DNA of 64,000 nt from Pleurotus djamor (Eukaryota > Basidiomycota > Agaricomycetes > Agaricales > Pleurotaceae), in NCBI GenBank assembly GCA_029747585.1, contig JAPEVF010000001.1, positions 70,864-134,863 of the forward strand, read 5' to 3'. The notes below the pieces were generated by a model. It saw only the letters and a list, made by a program, of their open reading frames with translations. It made no database searches and had not been told where the DNA came from. Below, piece after piece: positions 21,518 to 32,602 of the stretch. Each line of letters starts with the position of its first letter. Positions within the stretch are counted from its first letter, which is position 1. Made by a program: the position numbers and the translations under genes.

Positions 21518-23877
21518 TTATTGCTTGACCATCCCGAAAGTTTCAACGTGAAGGGTCACAGGGGCGGCACCCCTAAGAACAGCCAGGGGAGAGGAAGGGT
21601 TCTGTCGCAAAACCTTCCTTACTGACTCAGAGAGTGCGGAGGGCCCTGCGACTATGCCCGCTTATATCAAATAACCGCCAAATGAGGGCTGAGAGTTTGC
21701 TTACCATCAACGGACACAGGGCCCAGCGCGGAATTTATCTCTTGATGAAGGAGCTTTTTAATGCTCGGTCGTCCGTTGGCTAATTTCAGAGCCGAGTATT
21801 GCGGAAGATCCTGGGATTTAAGGTCGGAGGGTAGTGAGGAGGTAGAGCTGGATGTCTTATCATCTGACTCAAGTGCAGGAACTTGAGGTATCGGATAATT
21901 AGGCCCTGTGATGTAAATGCGCGGTTCGACAGCTAAACCCGCTGGTGCAACACTGAGGGCTTTCGTCACTTCCTCAGTGATCCATGACAGGTGGGCTGAA
22001 AAGGAAATGTGAAGATGGGCATTCGAGGAAGATAACACGGAAGACATTACCTCCGTCTCGCACCGCCCAAACGAAGACGACACGCTGAACAGATGACTTA
22101 ACACTGGTGTGGTTACTGGAACAGCATGGGTGAGTTTGAGCATCCCTGATTGAAGGTAGACTCACTGGATCAGATCTAGGAAAAGCCCAAGGGTATAGGA
22201 GATACCCGAGCCACCTATATTTGACATCAGAGGTGAAATAGCACATTATCATCGGTGCAAATTACCAGCGATAAGGATGCAAGTTGAGTACTCGTGCAGG
22301 TTCGGCGGACACCCATATGGACCGTCGACGTATACTGGGACCGGTTCAGAAGAAGCTTCCATGGCATGCTTCTTGAGACGTCGAGTAAAGCCTCCTCGTC
22401 CACGAATCAAAAATACCGCTTCGTTGTCATTGCTTCCTTGTGTTGTCATCGGAATGCTAGCAATGGTAAATGGATGAGCCTCAGTCGGCAATTTACTAAT
22501 CGTTGGCATGATGATGTATGCATGTTGGCCAGGCGTCCACTTGGTTCTCATGCGGACGGTGAGGCGAATGGTATCTTCAGCCAATAGTTGGACATTGGCT
22601 GTGCTAGAAGTAGAGTCTGTCCGACGCCAGTTATTCCAGACAATTCGAAGGAGACGAAGGACCCGGTCTGATGCCCATACGACGAGACCTGGCCAAAAGT
22701 ACGCCCCAAAGCTGAGGAGAGAACAATGTCAGGATATTAAGCGCCAACGNAAAAAGCTCCACAAACCCTTGCTCGCCGGCGTGGAAATACCCACAGATGA
22801 TGAATATCCTAGCAAATAGGACGAGGATGTTTAAGAATAGATCAATATGCAAATCAATGAGAAGACACATACATCACGAGGACAATGTGGGAAACGAGAA
22901 AGACCTCGAAGACAGCGTTTCTGATTGGCTGAATCGAGAGCAGAGTTGCCAAAGAAAATGCGCTTAAAGCGACTGCGCCGGCGATCATCCAGTTGTGTGT
23001 GAAGTTGAATTGCTCAGGCAGCCTGTAGGTGGGAAGATGAGCCTTCACTATATATTCCAAGGCCAATCATTTTTANCCGCNGGAGGCACGAGAGACAGCA
23101 TGGATCCAAGAGAGAACGAAGCAAGTACGTGCGGCAGCGCGATGGAGGACGTTGAGCTAGACGACGTGTTGACTTGAGCAATAAGGTTCGCTTCGACGCG
23201 ATGTTCGCAGACTCACCCGCTCATGACTAACACCAGTCAACGCTGAGGGAGTAAACATTAGATAGATGCGCCTTTGCGATGGGGTGAATCATGGAATTTA
23301 CCAGATATGATGTTGTTTTTGCCAGCAAGGGCTACAATGAGGGGGACTTGACATGAAGCCAGATGGGCCGCTCGGTCTTGCCAAAATGATGGATTTAAAG
23401 TACGGGCTGGGGGGAACGGGTGAGAATTGTGTTGTTACGATGAGAAGAGAAGGTCATACTTTGTATGAAGAGGAACACGAGAGTGATGGCGAGGTATACC
23501 ACAACGAAAGCCAACTCGGCAACCGACATGGTCGAGGAAGGTCCGATGGGGATTGAGCATCGGAAGACGAGGTTTCTGAAGCCAGAGGCGAAAGCATCCG
23601 GGAGGCGGCGAAAAGAAATACGGCCCGTTCCTCTGGGAGCATTTCGTTCCGCATCACCCTTCTCTGAGGTGTCTGGTGCTCGTCGGGACGTCCAGAGACG
23701 CGACAGAGTGTATCTCGCCACACGGAAGACGGTCAAGGAGGCTATGATGGCCGACAGGAAGAACCAGTAGTTTCTGACGTATCTGCTCTCAAGAGCGTCT
23801 CTGACCGCGCGGTCAGCAGCTGAACTCTTGGAGGAGGCCAGCACGGTGGCTGAGTCGAATGTCTCCACGCTATCCAT
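21518..23877 (-). CDS. Ferric/cupric reductase transmembrane component (FRE family)
   Basis: A plasma-membrane flavocytochrome that reduces extracellular Fe(III) or Cu(II) with cytosolic NADPH. The N-terminal helix is YWFFLSAIIASLTVFRVARY. The second helix is AELAFVVVYLAITLVFLF, followed by TLNPSFWQDRAAHLASCQ. The heme helix is LHRAAARTCFVLSWIHA, with two His residues 14 apart. FAD is bound at HPFTIASIP and the NADPH domain begins near YVDGPYG...CILIAG. The C-terminus reads GPSALSESVRKVLRQNP to LHVETFGMVKQ, the usual FRE ending. The ATG at 23877 is the first in frame; an upstream in-frame extension lacks ATG. Ns at 22750, 23076 and 23081 disturb the frame locally. Confidence 0.9.
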
Positions 23878-24449
23878 TGATGTTGAGGGCGAGTAGATGT
23901 CTTTGTCTGCATGTTTGCTAGGCTCTGCGCTTTTAACAAAGTACCATGGGTGCAGCGACACCTTTTTTGACAATACCCCATGGATGGTACTCTAATTGAG
24001 ACGCGTCACGCTGCGGTCGATCTTAGCAGTTTGAAAACTGGGCAGGATGCCATAAGGTCGCCTAAGTGATATAACCACCTGGGTGTCGCAATTATGCGGT
24101 CGAATCCAGAATGAGATCCAGTCGGAGAAATGAGATAGAAAAACTCGGGACAATGCGAGGTGGGGAGGGCCACATATAGCCTATCATGGCGAGCAAAAGG
24201 AGAGTGGGGGGCTTGACCGGGGAAAGGCTTATGCACTGAGTTGCTTCTTTCTGCCCGATCGAGGTGGTGAAGGAGCCAAGCGGAAAAGGATCGGTGTGGA
24301 GACGGTTGAGACTCGGGTGGGGACAGTCGAAAGGAATGATATTTTTAATTATTCGATAAGATAAGATAAATCCCTGAAGATAGATAAGATAAGATAAAAC
24401 TGTCCATGGGGACAGTCGAGTTGCTTCCGAATCACTCTTGCATCATTTT
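23878..24449. promoter_or_regulatory. Divergent promoter with GATAA arrays between FRE and aminotransferase genes
   Basis: A 572-base intergenic region. It contains two tandem arrays, each with three overlapping GATAA motifs (24355-24370 and 24383-24398), bounded by two copies of TGGGGACAGTCGA at 24318-24330 and 24407-24419. GATAA is the core site of fungal GATA factors, including iron repressors of the Sre/Urbs1 type. Iron-dependent control of the ferric reductase is plausible but not shown. The arrays are closer to the aminotransferase start (about 50-95 bases) than to the reductase start. Confidence 0.65.
24318..24419. repeat. 13-base direct repeats flanking two GATAA triplet arrays
   Basis: TGGGGACAGTCGA occurs exactly at 24318-24330 and 24407-24419, 89 bases apart. 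Between them the pentamer GATAA is repeated in head-to-tail runs, GATAAGATAAGATAAA, twice and separated by 12 bases. Confidence 0.9.
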
Positions 24450-26299
24450 ATGCTTTCGAAACGCATCACTGCGGTAATAGCGTTCCACCCGAAACGCCGA
24501 ATCACTTTTTCAACATTTCCGACGCCCCATCGATTTCCTTTCCATCCACATTCGTTGCGCCAAGGTATGTCGACAAACTCAACATCCAAGCAGGACAGAT
24601 CCCAGCTCGTTCCATTCTCATCGAGGCTGGTCGAGGGACGTGCCCTTGCACAAGACGTCTGGTCCATCTTCAAGTTTGTGAAATTTTCAGTCGTTTGACG
24701 TCCCAAAATGACCTGTGGCCTGTAGTGCTCTCAATTTACCCACAGACTGCATCAACTTGGGCCAAGGTTACATGAACTTTGCTCCCCCAGCTTGGGTCAC
24801 CGAGGCGGCAAACGAAGCGCTGCAATCAGTCGCACCAAATCACTACTCCCACCCGAAGGGACGTATACGTCTAAGAGAGGCTATCAAGTCCTTCTATGGA
24901 CCTCAACTCCAACGTGACTTGGATGTCGAATCCGAAATTCTAGTCACAAGTGGTGCCAACGAAGGTATGTTGGCTTCGATTTGATGTGACGCAGTAAGCC
25001 CCCCGACACTCAGTCTTCTCCAGGGCAGTATTCTGTTTTTACCGCGTTCTTGGAACATGGCGATGAAGTAATAATGTTCGAACCCTTCTTCGACCAATAT
25101 CTCCCATCCGTCACATTCAACGGTGGAAAGCCTGTCTACGTTCCCCTTCATCCCCCATCTCAAGACATAGCAAAGCCGACCAGCAATGACTGGACCATCA
25201 ACTTTGAAGAGCTTCGGTAGGTCTTCGCTTGCCATTATACAATCCTCCGCGGAAACATTCTCATCGCCGCGTCTCAGGCGGGCCGTAACCCCTCGCACTA
25301 AAATGATCATTGTCAATACTCCGCACAACCCCGTGGGCAAAGTCTTCACCCGAGCAGAACTAGAGGCCATCGCCGCTATAGCCGAGGAGTTCAATTTATT
25401 GGTCATGTCCGATGAAGTGGTATGTTGTCGCCTGTACGTGGACTGATGGACACTTCTGACGCGAGCAGTATGATTGCCTTGTCTTTGATGGAAAAGAGCA
25501 TATCCGTATTGCGACTCTCCCCGGTATGTGGGATCGAACGGTCACCGTTGGCTCTGCCGGCAGTGAGTTAATTGACTAGTATATGGGCGTTTCCTCACTA
25601 ACACATTGCCGCTTAAAGAGGCCTTTGCGGCGACGGGATGGCGTGTCGGTTGGTTGATCGGTCCGAAGTCTATTATCAGCCCCACCCTAGCCGCGAGCAC
25701 ACGTATCGTCTTCTGTACAAACTCGCCGCTGCAAGAGGCGGCTGCAAGAGGTCTCGAACAAGCTACAGAGCGAAAATATTTCGAAATACAACGTGCTGAG
25801 TATGAGGAGCGTCGCAATGTCCTCACTGACGTGTTCGACGAGCTGGGTCTCAAGTATACACTTCCTGAAGGAAGCTATTTCGTCCTGTTGGTACGTATCT
25901 TGTGTCTCGTCGCTCTGCGCCTTTTTAATCTCGGCGATAGGATATATCATCCGTTCAGTTCCCAGAAGATTACCCTTTCCCTCAAAGTGTCCTAGGTCGC
26001 GGGCGTGATTTCAGGTAACTTGATGATCTTACCCATGGGTTGCAGGACACTGAAAGCACACATTACCAGAGCATGTTGGTTTATTGCCCTCGAAGTGGGG
26101 GTCTCCTCAATCCCAGTCAGCGAAGTAGGTCAAAATGACATCTCTCTGTGCCCAGCTAACCTTATCATTATCGAAGTTCTATTGCGAGGAGCATGCTAAC
26201 ATCGGGGAGGCCTATGCCCGCTTCGCCTTCTGCAAAGACGTAGACACACTGAAGCGAGCGGCTGAACGACTGAGGAGCTTGAAAAAGTATATGGTCTAG
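24450..26299 (+). CDS. BNA3: Kynurenine/aromatic aminotransferase, BNA3-like
   Basis: A PLP-dependent fold-type I transaminase that converts kynurenine to kynurenate and may act on glutamine-type substrates. The exons are 24450-24673, 24726-24964, 25024-25216, 25278-25419, 25469-25562, 25619-25890, 25941-26014, 26070-26124 and 26177-26299, totalling 471 residues. Motifs are DCINLGQGYMNFAPP near the N-terminus, LVTSGANEGQYSVF, IIVNTPHNPVGKV, VMSDEVYDCLVFDG, the PLP lysine in GSAGKAFAATGWRVGW, and PEGSYFVLLDIS. The first about 40 residues are rich in Arg and lack acids, like a mitochondrial targeting peptide. A second in-frame ATG at 24567 could start a cytosolic form. Confidence 0.92.
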
Positions 26300-26382
26300 A
26301 TAGAGTTCGTGTTCGTGAAGTCCCTGTAATTAGATCGCGGTGCAATGTGATGATATGATCTTCTAGAAACACCCCAATAAGA

Positions 26383-29300
26383 TTATTCAGTCGCGGGTTT
26401 TGATGCTAGATATTCCTCCTCCAGGGAATCCACGAGCCTCGATAAGTCCAAGTTTCGACTCTTCGCTTCGCAATCATAGTAAACGGGATTGCTGACCATG
26501 CGTAACGAGAGATAGGTGAACGATAGGGCGTCCATCGCCGATTGTTTGCTGTCAATAGCACCCGATGTCTTGCTGTCGTTGTACCATGCTTGTAGCGATC
26601 CAGAATCGAGGAGATCAGATTCAAGTGGCAACCCTTTGTTCAAGAAACGCAAAAGAGAATCCTTGCTTTCCGCTTGGCAAAATAGATAGAATCGACCTCG
26701 ACCGGTGTATTGCACCGCACGGCTCTGCATGTGCACGAGCTCGGTCAGGCTGTAGTCGCGAAGCTGCCTTGTCTCTGTTTCTCCCGAACCGCTTATCTGA
26801 AGATACTGGGTGCCCATAACCACGACAGTGGATGCACGAATAGGCAGGGACCAAGAAGAGTCTCGGGGAACGAGAAGCACTCGTAGCACACCCTCTGCGA
26901 ACAGCCGGAGTATGAGCATACGGTCACTTTTCTTCATCCCTTCGTAAAAGAAACCAACACCCTTTCCAACAAACTCGACCAACGATCGGTCTTGTAGTCT
27001 AGCCAGATGATCCTCCAAGATGTATTCGGATATCTCTGGCAAATAAGCATTTGGCTTTTCGGAATGGAGGATGCATTGTGTGATAATGTCCCTTGCGATG
27101 GGTGTACATAGGCTGCGTGATGGGATGAAGACGATCGCCCGGTCATCCTCATTTTCCACTTTGACGGCCGTGTATGTTGGTTTAGCCATGGCTTTGAAAA
27201 GAGCCGCAGATTGAGGGATGGTGAATGTTTGAACGGATACAGTAAGCGAGTGTTCGCGGTCGGTGGGCGTAAAACTATGAAGCCCACTAGATGCGACACC
27301 TAGCCAGGTCCCAAGATCTGTTGGGTCGCTGAGCGAGGACGAAAAACCAACATATCTCGTGGGCGATGACTGTGTTGCATGTCGAAGGAGAGAGACACCC
27401 AATTCGTAGTGCGAATCAATGTTTTCGAGCTGTTCACATACGACGAGGTTAACATGGGTTATTTGTTTCCTCGGGTCCATCATGGCCATCCTCCTAAAGA
27501 GATTGGCTGCCGTGACAATTCGTATGACACGCCCTTTGGTTGGTTTGAGGATGTTGGGGCCGTCGGAGGCGTCTACGATAACTCCGGCGGGGCTTGCAAA
27601 GGTTTGCAAGTCGGACACAACTTCAGATGCTGTGTCTCTTCTTGGCACGACGAGTATGATGGTAGCATCCGAAAGCTTCATGGCGGTCGATCTTGAAGGA
27701 GAATGGGTGAGTTGGCCATGACACTGAATTAATACGAACGCACAAGATCAGGAGCTGGGCCATCGTAGTTTTGCCGCTGCCAACAGGTGCGCAAACCAAG
27801 GTATGAGAGCGTGTACTGAACAACGGCCAAAAAGTTTGGGATTGGATTGCGTTGAACGTTCGGATACGACTGTGCAGCAAGGTTTCAAGTTGACTATTCT
27901 GCAATACATTGAGAGGCAGGAAGGGGAGGTCAAGGGGCATTGTATGAGAGTTGAATGGAGTAGGCATGTCAACCGACGCGAGGGAGACCTGCAGCTCCTC
28001 TTCAGCTGACATCCATCGGTCAGAGACAAATCTGATTGTAACTGATGGGGGAGGGATCCCTCCGGGGATGGGGATGAGGAATTCAACTTTCAGGTGGCTG
28101 AGAGAAGCTTTAAAGGCCAGATGGAATACTTGAAGAATGGTGGTTCCATCCTGGTTTTCTACCCATAGCCAAAAGGGTTCTATGCTGCCGTGAACCTTGC
28201 TATTCCAAGTAAAATTGCGCTCAACATGGACGGTAATTTGTAGAACGTCATGGGCTAGCGGGCGGAGGTCGCAGGTGATTTTAACGGATGGAAACTGCTT
28301 CGCCGCGTTGAGGACCGCCAGACCGTTCCGTTCGTTCAGATGGATTAATTTGCCGAGCTCCTCTGCACTGAGATCAGCTAACTGGTGTACCGGCCACTCG
28401 TCTGCCCATCGTTCAACGTTATGTAGCGTCTCTTGCTTCAATTCGAATTGCCTCAGAGGATGCTCGAACGGCCACATTCGCTTTTCGATGGCTTTGCTCA
28501 TGCGCATGAGAGAGCCAGAAACACTGGCCCACTTGTGACTCAGGCCAATCTCGAGCAACGCACGGATGATTCGACCGCCATTTTGAGCACAATATGCAGA
28601 GTCGGAGACGAGAGCGAAATCCTCGACGAAATGGTTTGAGATGAAGGCTTGGAGAAGTATATTAACTTTGGCTTGGCTTGAGGCGATGCAGAGTTCGCCC
28701 TTCGAATCTCGGATACCCTGCGAAGAATGAACGACGAGGCAAGTCTCGGATAGGATATGACACTAACTTCGACATCACACGGGATCACTTCAAGCATGGA
28801 TTCCAGCTCCTTGATTTCTGATTCTCGCAGCTGCACTTGTTCAAACTGGATGTCAATCAGCATCTGTCTTGTTAAAGGGAGCGTCAAAATTAAGGGTACC
28901 TCTGTGCTCTTGCTCAGCATATTGAGGACGTCGGCTTCCGTCATCTTGGGTTTGAATATTTTGTTGAATATTTCTACAGATGCATATCGGATGTAGTATT
29001 TGGCTGCGATTCGTCCTAACTCGGTCACGGCATATGACTCAGTATGTCGATCAATTGTAATCATGTTAGCATCGGCCAGCTTGCGAGCAGCCAAGCTGAT
29101 TAATTCGATTCGCTTCGAATCCAAACTTGGATCGTCGCCCAAAGAATCCCAGGTCATTCCTATGATACACGTAGGCGATTTGCTGGGTATCGGGCGAGAA
29201 AGAACTTACCGTAGAACATGGGATTTTTCTTCATGCGAACAAAGAGGTATGTATACCGCAGCCATTGACTTGCATCCCTGACGCTGGCCACAGTACCGAG

Positions 29301-32269
29301 CGAGATCTCAGCATTCAGAGCATCGATAAGGCCGCCTTGGAAACTATAACGATGGCGTCGGTGAAAAGACACAGTATTGAGAATGTGTAAGCCTACGTCG
29401 ATTCAATGGGGATCTAGCCAAAGCGTGAGCGGGTGAAGGGTATTGGATGATGAATAACTACCTGGGAAGTGACACGCTCTAAGTAGTGATCGAGTTTATC
29501 CTGTGATGTGCAGAGATAACCTTCACCACTTGACTCCAGTCCTGGTCGGCCAGCTCGTCCAAAGACTTGTAGGACGTCCAGAACCGACAAGTCATCAAAC
29601 TTGCCTTTGGCGCTATCGTAAACGTTGGTGCCCTTGATGATGACTGAGAGGATGAGATAGAAACGGCACCGAGTACGAAGAAGAAAGCATACCAGCATGC
29701 GCGGGTAAATTGACACCCCATGCAAGAGTAGCCGTGCAGCATAAGACTTTGATAGCCCGAGCTTCAAACATCCTTTCCATCATATTCCTATCTGAACGTA
29801 GCATACCAGCATGGTGGATACCGAAGCCACTATCGAAGAGCTGTTTCATTTCCTTATTACGAGACTCGCCGATCTCCCGACGGAACATCGACCATTGGGG
29901 GTGACTTTCACAGTTGAAATCATCCAACGTCGTTTCAAGCATGGCAGTTTCTCTCAAATTGAGTGCTGCTTTGACGGTTTCCTTGCGAGCGTGGACGAAA
30001 ACCATGACCTGATGACCTTGGGCAACAAGTTCGCAGACTTTATCGTACGTAACGCGATCAAGGTTCTTCTTGTGCTGCGGTGAGCCAGGCTTTCCCTTGA
30101 TCCCAAGGAAATGTTGTTCGAGGGGAATGGGTCGGAAGGAAGAATCAAAATAAAAGAGACCCTTCTGGAGTGACACGCTGGAGAATAACACTGAGTAAAC
30201 GTCGTTGAATATGGGATTAGTTAGTATACCTGAGGAAGGTCGCAACGTCAATGTAATTAGGCAGCGTCGCACTTAGTCCTACGATACGAATGACGGATTG
30301 ACTTGACTCGACCTAACGGCAGTGAGGTGAGTAGTTCAAGATGGGGTATAAGACAAACCTGACGAAGAGTACGGGCGACAATTGTTTCAATAACAGCACC
30401 GCGGTCTTCGTTCAGCAGATGGACTTCATCAATGATGAGTAACTTCAAGTTCTGGTGTGGATAGTGAGCAATTTGGGTATCAGTGGGCGAATGCTGACTC
30501 ACAGACGCGACCTCTCCTTCTCCAGAAGGCTTCCGCGTGACGACGTCCCATTTCTCGGGGGTTGTAACAATGATCTGAGTTTCCGCAATCTCTGCCTTCG
30601 TCATTTGCATGTCCCCTGAGAGGGTGTCAACAGTGATCGAGTAAATTCTTGATATATTCTCACCAGTGAGCTCTCTGACCTCGATAGATAGCCACTTGAG
30701 CCGTCGTGATAGATTTCTGACTATCTCCGAAGCTAAGGCTTTCATGGGCGCGCTGGGATCATTCAAAAACACAAGAGGCGACAGAAATGGTACAGACATA
30801 CACATAGATTATCTTGAACTTCTTACGTTGGATGGTTGAATGAATAGAAGCATTCGGATCGGTTTTCAGTCGGTGCTGGTCGAGGACCCGAAGGATGGAC
30901 AACATCGCAACATTAGTTTTGCCCTGGAAACGATTAGATGATTATAGAGATTCCGGAAAGTACATACTGCACCAGTTGGAGCTAGATTAGAAGTCGTTCA
31001 CGTCAGAGTGCAGCTTGCTTGATAGAGAATGATACGTGCCGCAGATAAGCATGTTTTCATTTGTTCCGTAAGCAGTAGGGTACACAATAGATTGAATTCT
31101 GTTCAGGCTTGGAAATCCCTAACATGTTGTTCTATTCAGTTTGGAGTCGTTGAATTGATCGTTAGATCACGCACCGGAAATGAGCCCTTGACGAGAGGAT
31201 CAAGCTCTGAGACCGTGATCAATCGCTCAGTGGACTTCGGGGGTACCGGCTTTGCTGGCGGTAATACAACTTCTTCGTAGAACTCAACACGGTTTTCTCA
31301 GACGGAGAAGACAAAACCGAATGCAATTGCACCGACCTCTTCTTGCACCCTGGTGGATCCCATGGGTAGAGTGAATCTACTGCCAAACTGCGAAAGGACG
31401 TTCCCTTTGACAGCTGAGGACGATGAATATACGTGAGGGAGTGACTCAGGAGATGGGGGCTACACAAACTGTCAGAATACTAGAGCTTTTTTGGATTTTC
31501 TCTGACTCACTCGGGCGTGAGTTGTCAACGGACGAGAGGCATTTTCCAGGAGCTGTCTTTCTATCCTTTGACGCGCTGCTTGGGCAGAGAGGTCGTCATC
31601 CCGGGCCTGCGTAGCAGAGATTGGCAGTGGAGAGCTATGCAGGGCTTGATCGGCCTGGCCATTGGTTTAGCGACAAGACATCGGATGCGTGGTGGGAGGG
31701 TATACCTGCTGTGCTACGGTGTCACGATGTTCAAGAATACTCATAGCGAGCTCAATTTCGTCAAAGCCAAGAAGTTCGACAAGTTCGTTCGAAATGTCAT
31801 CATTTGACCTACTCGAGGACAGCGCTGTGGTCAAGTACGACAAGATGTCATTTGCATTGGACAAACTTATTGACTGATCGTAAGTTATATCATACATCTT
31901 AGTGGGGACATCGGACACGAACGAGAGAACCCTATTGATGATCTCGGAGTGATCCTGTTGTCCTTCTCCGATATATAAATCGAGAACAGATGGCCATGGT
32001 TCAGGTCGATCTAAAGCTGAAGGAGGATCGGATCTAGCGTTACTTGAGTGTATAGGTGAACAGACTGTATTCCCAGGACGAGTCTGCCTGATTCGGTCCG
32101 ACTGAGGAATGCCTAGTGACATGGCGCAATTAGTTATATGATGCGACTTTCGTCAAAATCTTGGACTTGACCTTGACCACGACGCGATGGCCTTCTCTTC
32201 TTCCGAGGTGAGATTCTGTGACGCCGTAGTTCGTCCAGAGAGAAAGTTGAGATGATCTTTGAGGTTCAT
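26383..32269 (-). CDS. Slh1/ASCC3-like Ski2-family RNA helicase with degenerate C-terminal cassette
   Basis: A large DExH helicase with many introns. Slh1/ASCC3 works in ribosome-quality-control splitting of collided ribosomes. The N-terminal exons include [20 protein letters not shown] and [20 protein letters not shown]. The first cassette has [13 protein letters not shown] (split by an intron near 30960), [15 protein letters not shown], and [18 protein letters not shown] winged helix and Sec63 domain follow ([49 protein letters not shown]). The second cassette keeps [13 protein letters not shown]. Its Walker B is VVCEQLENI instead of a DExH box. The protein ends soon after the second winged helix, without a second Sec63 domain. 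Its 3' end converges with the aminotransferase. Confidence 0.88.
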
Positions 32270-32602
32270 TGTGGTGAGCACGTTCGGAGTAACGACGAAG
32301 TTGATGCTGATGGTGGGTGTGACAGGGATAGAGTAAGATACTAGACGAGTCACCACGGACTCGTTGATCGTTCAACGCGTCGGGACCGCGACCCTGACTG
32401 ACGCCACATTGTCAAGTTGACACGCGGTCCCACGTGCCACTCAGCGTGAACAATGTCCACAATAGCCAGGTTCTCATTGAGCCTCTATAATTATCCTACC
32501 CCACGCATGCTTTTGCTTCTATGGAGCCAGAAGTGCTCCCATGCAAATGAAGAGAATTTTTCACCTTGGACNTTTTTTCCATCTCAGAAAGCTCGAACTG
32601 TC
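32270..32602. promoter_or_regulatory. Divergent promoter region of helicase and sugar transporter genes
   Basis: 333 bases between divergent starts. An N occurs at about 32572 in a T run. There is no convincing coding sequence; no defined elements were recognised beyond A/T-rich stretches. Confidence 0.4.
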
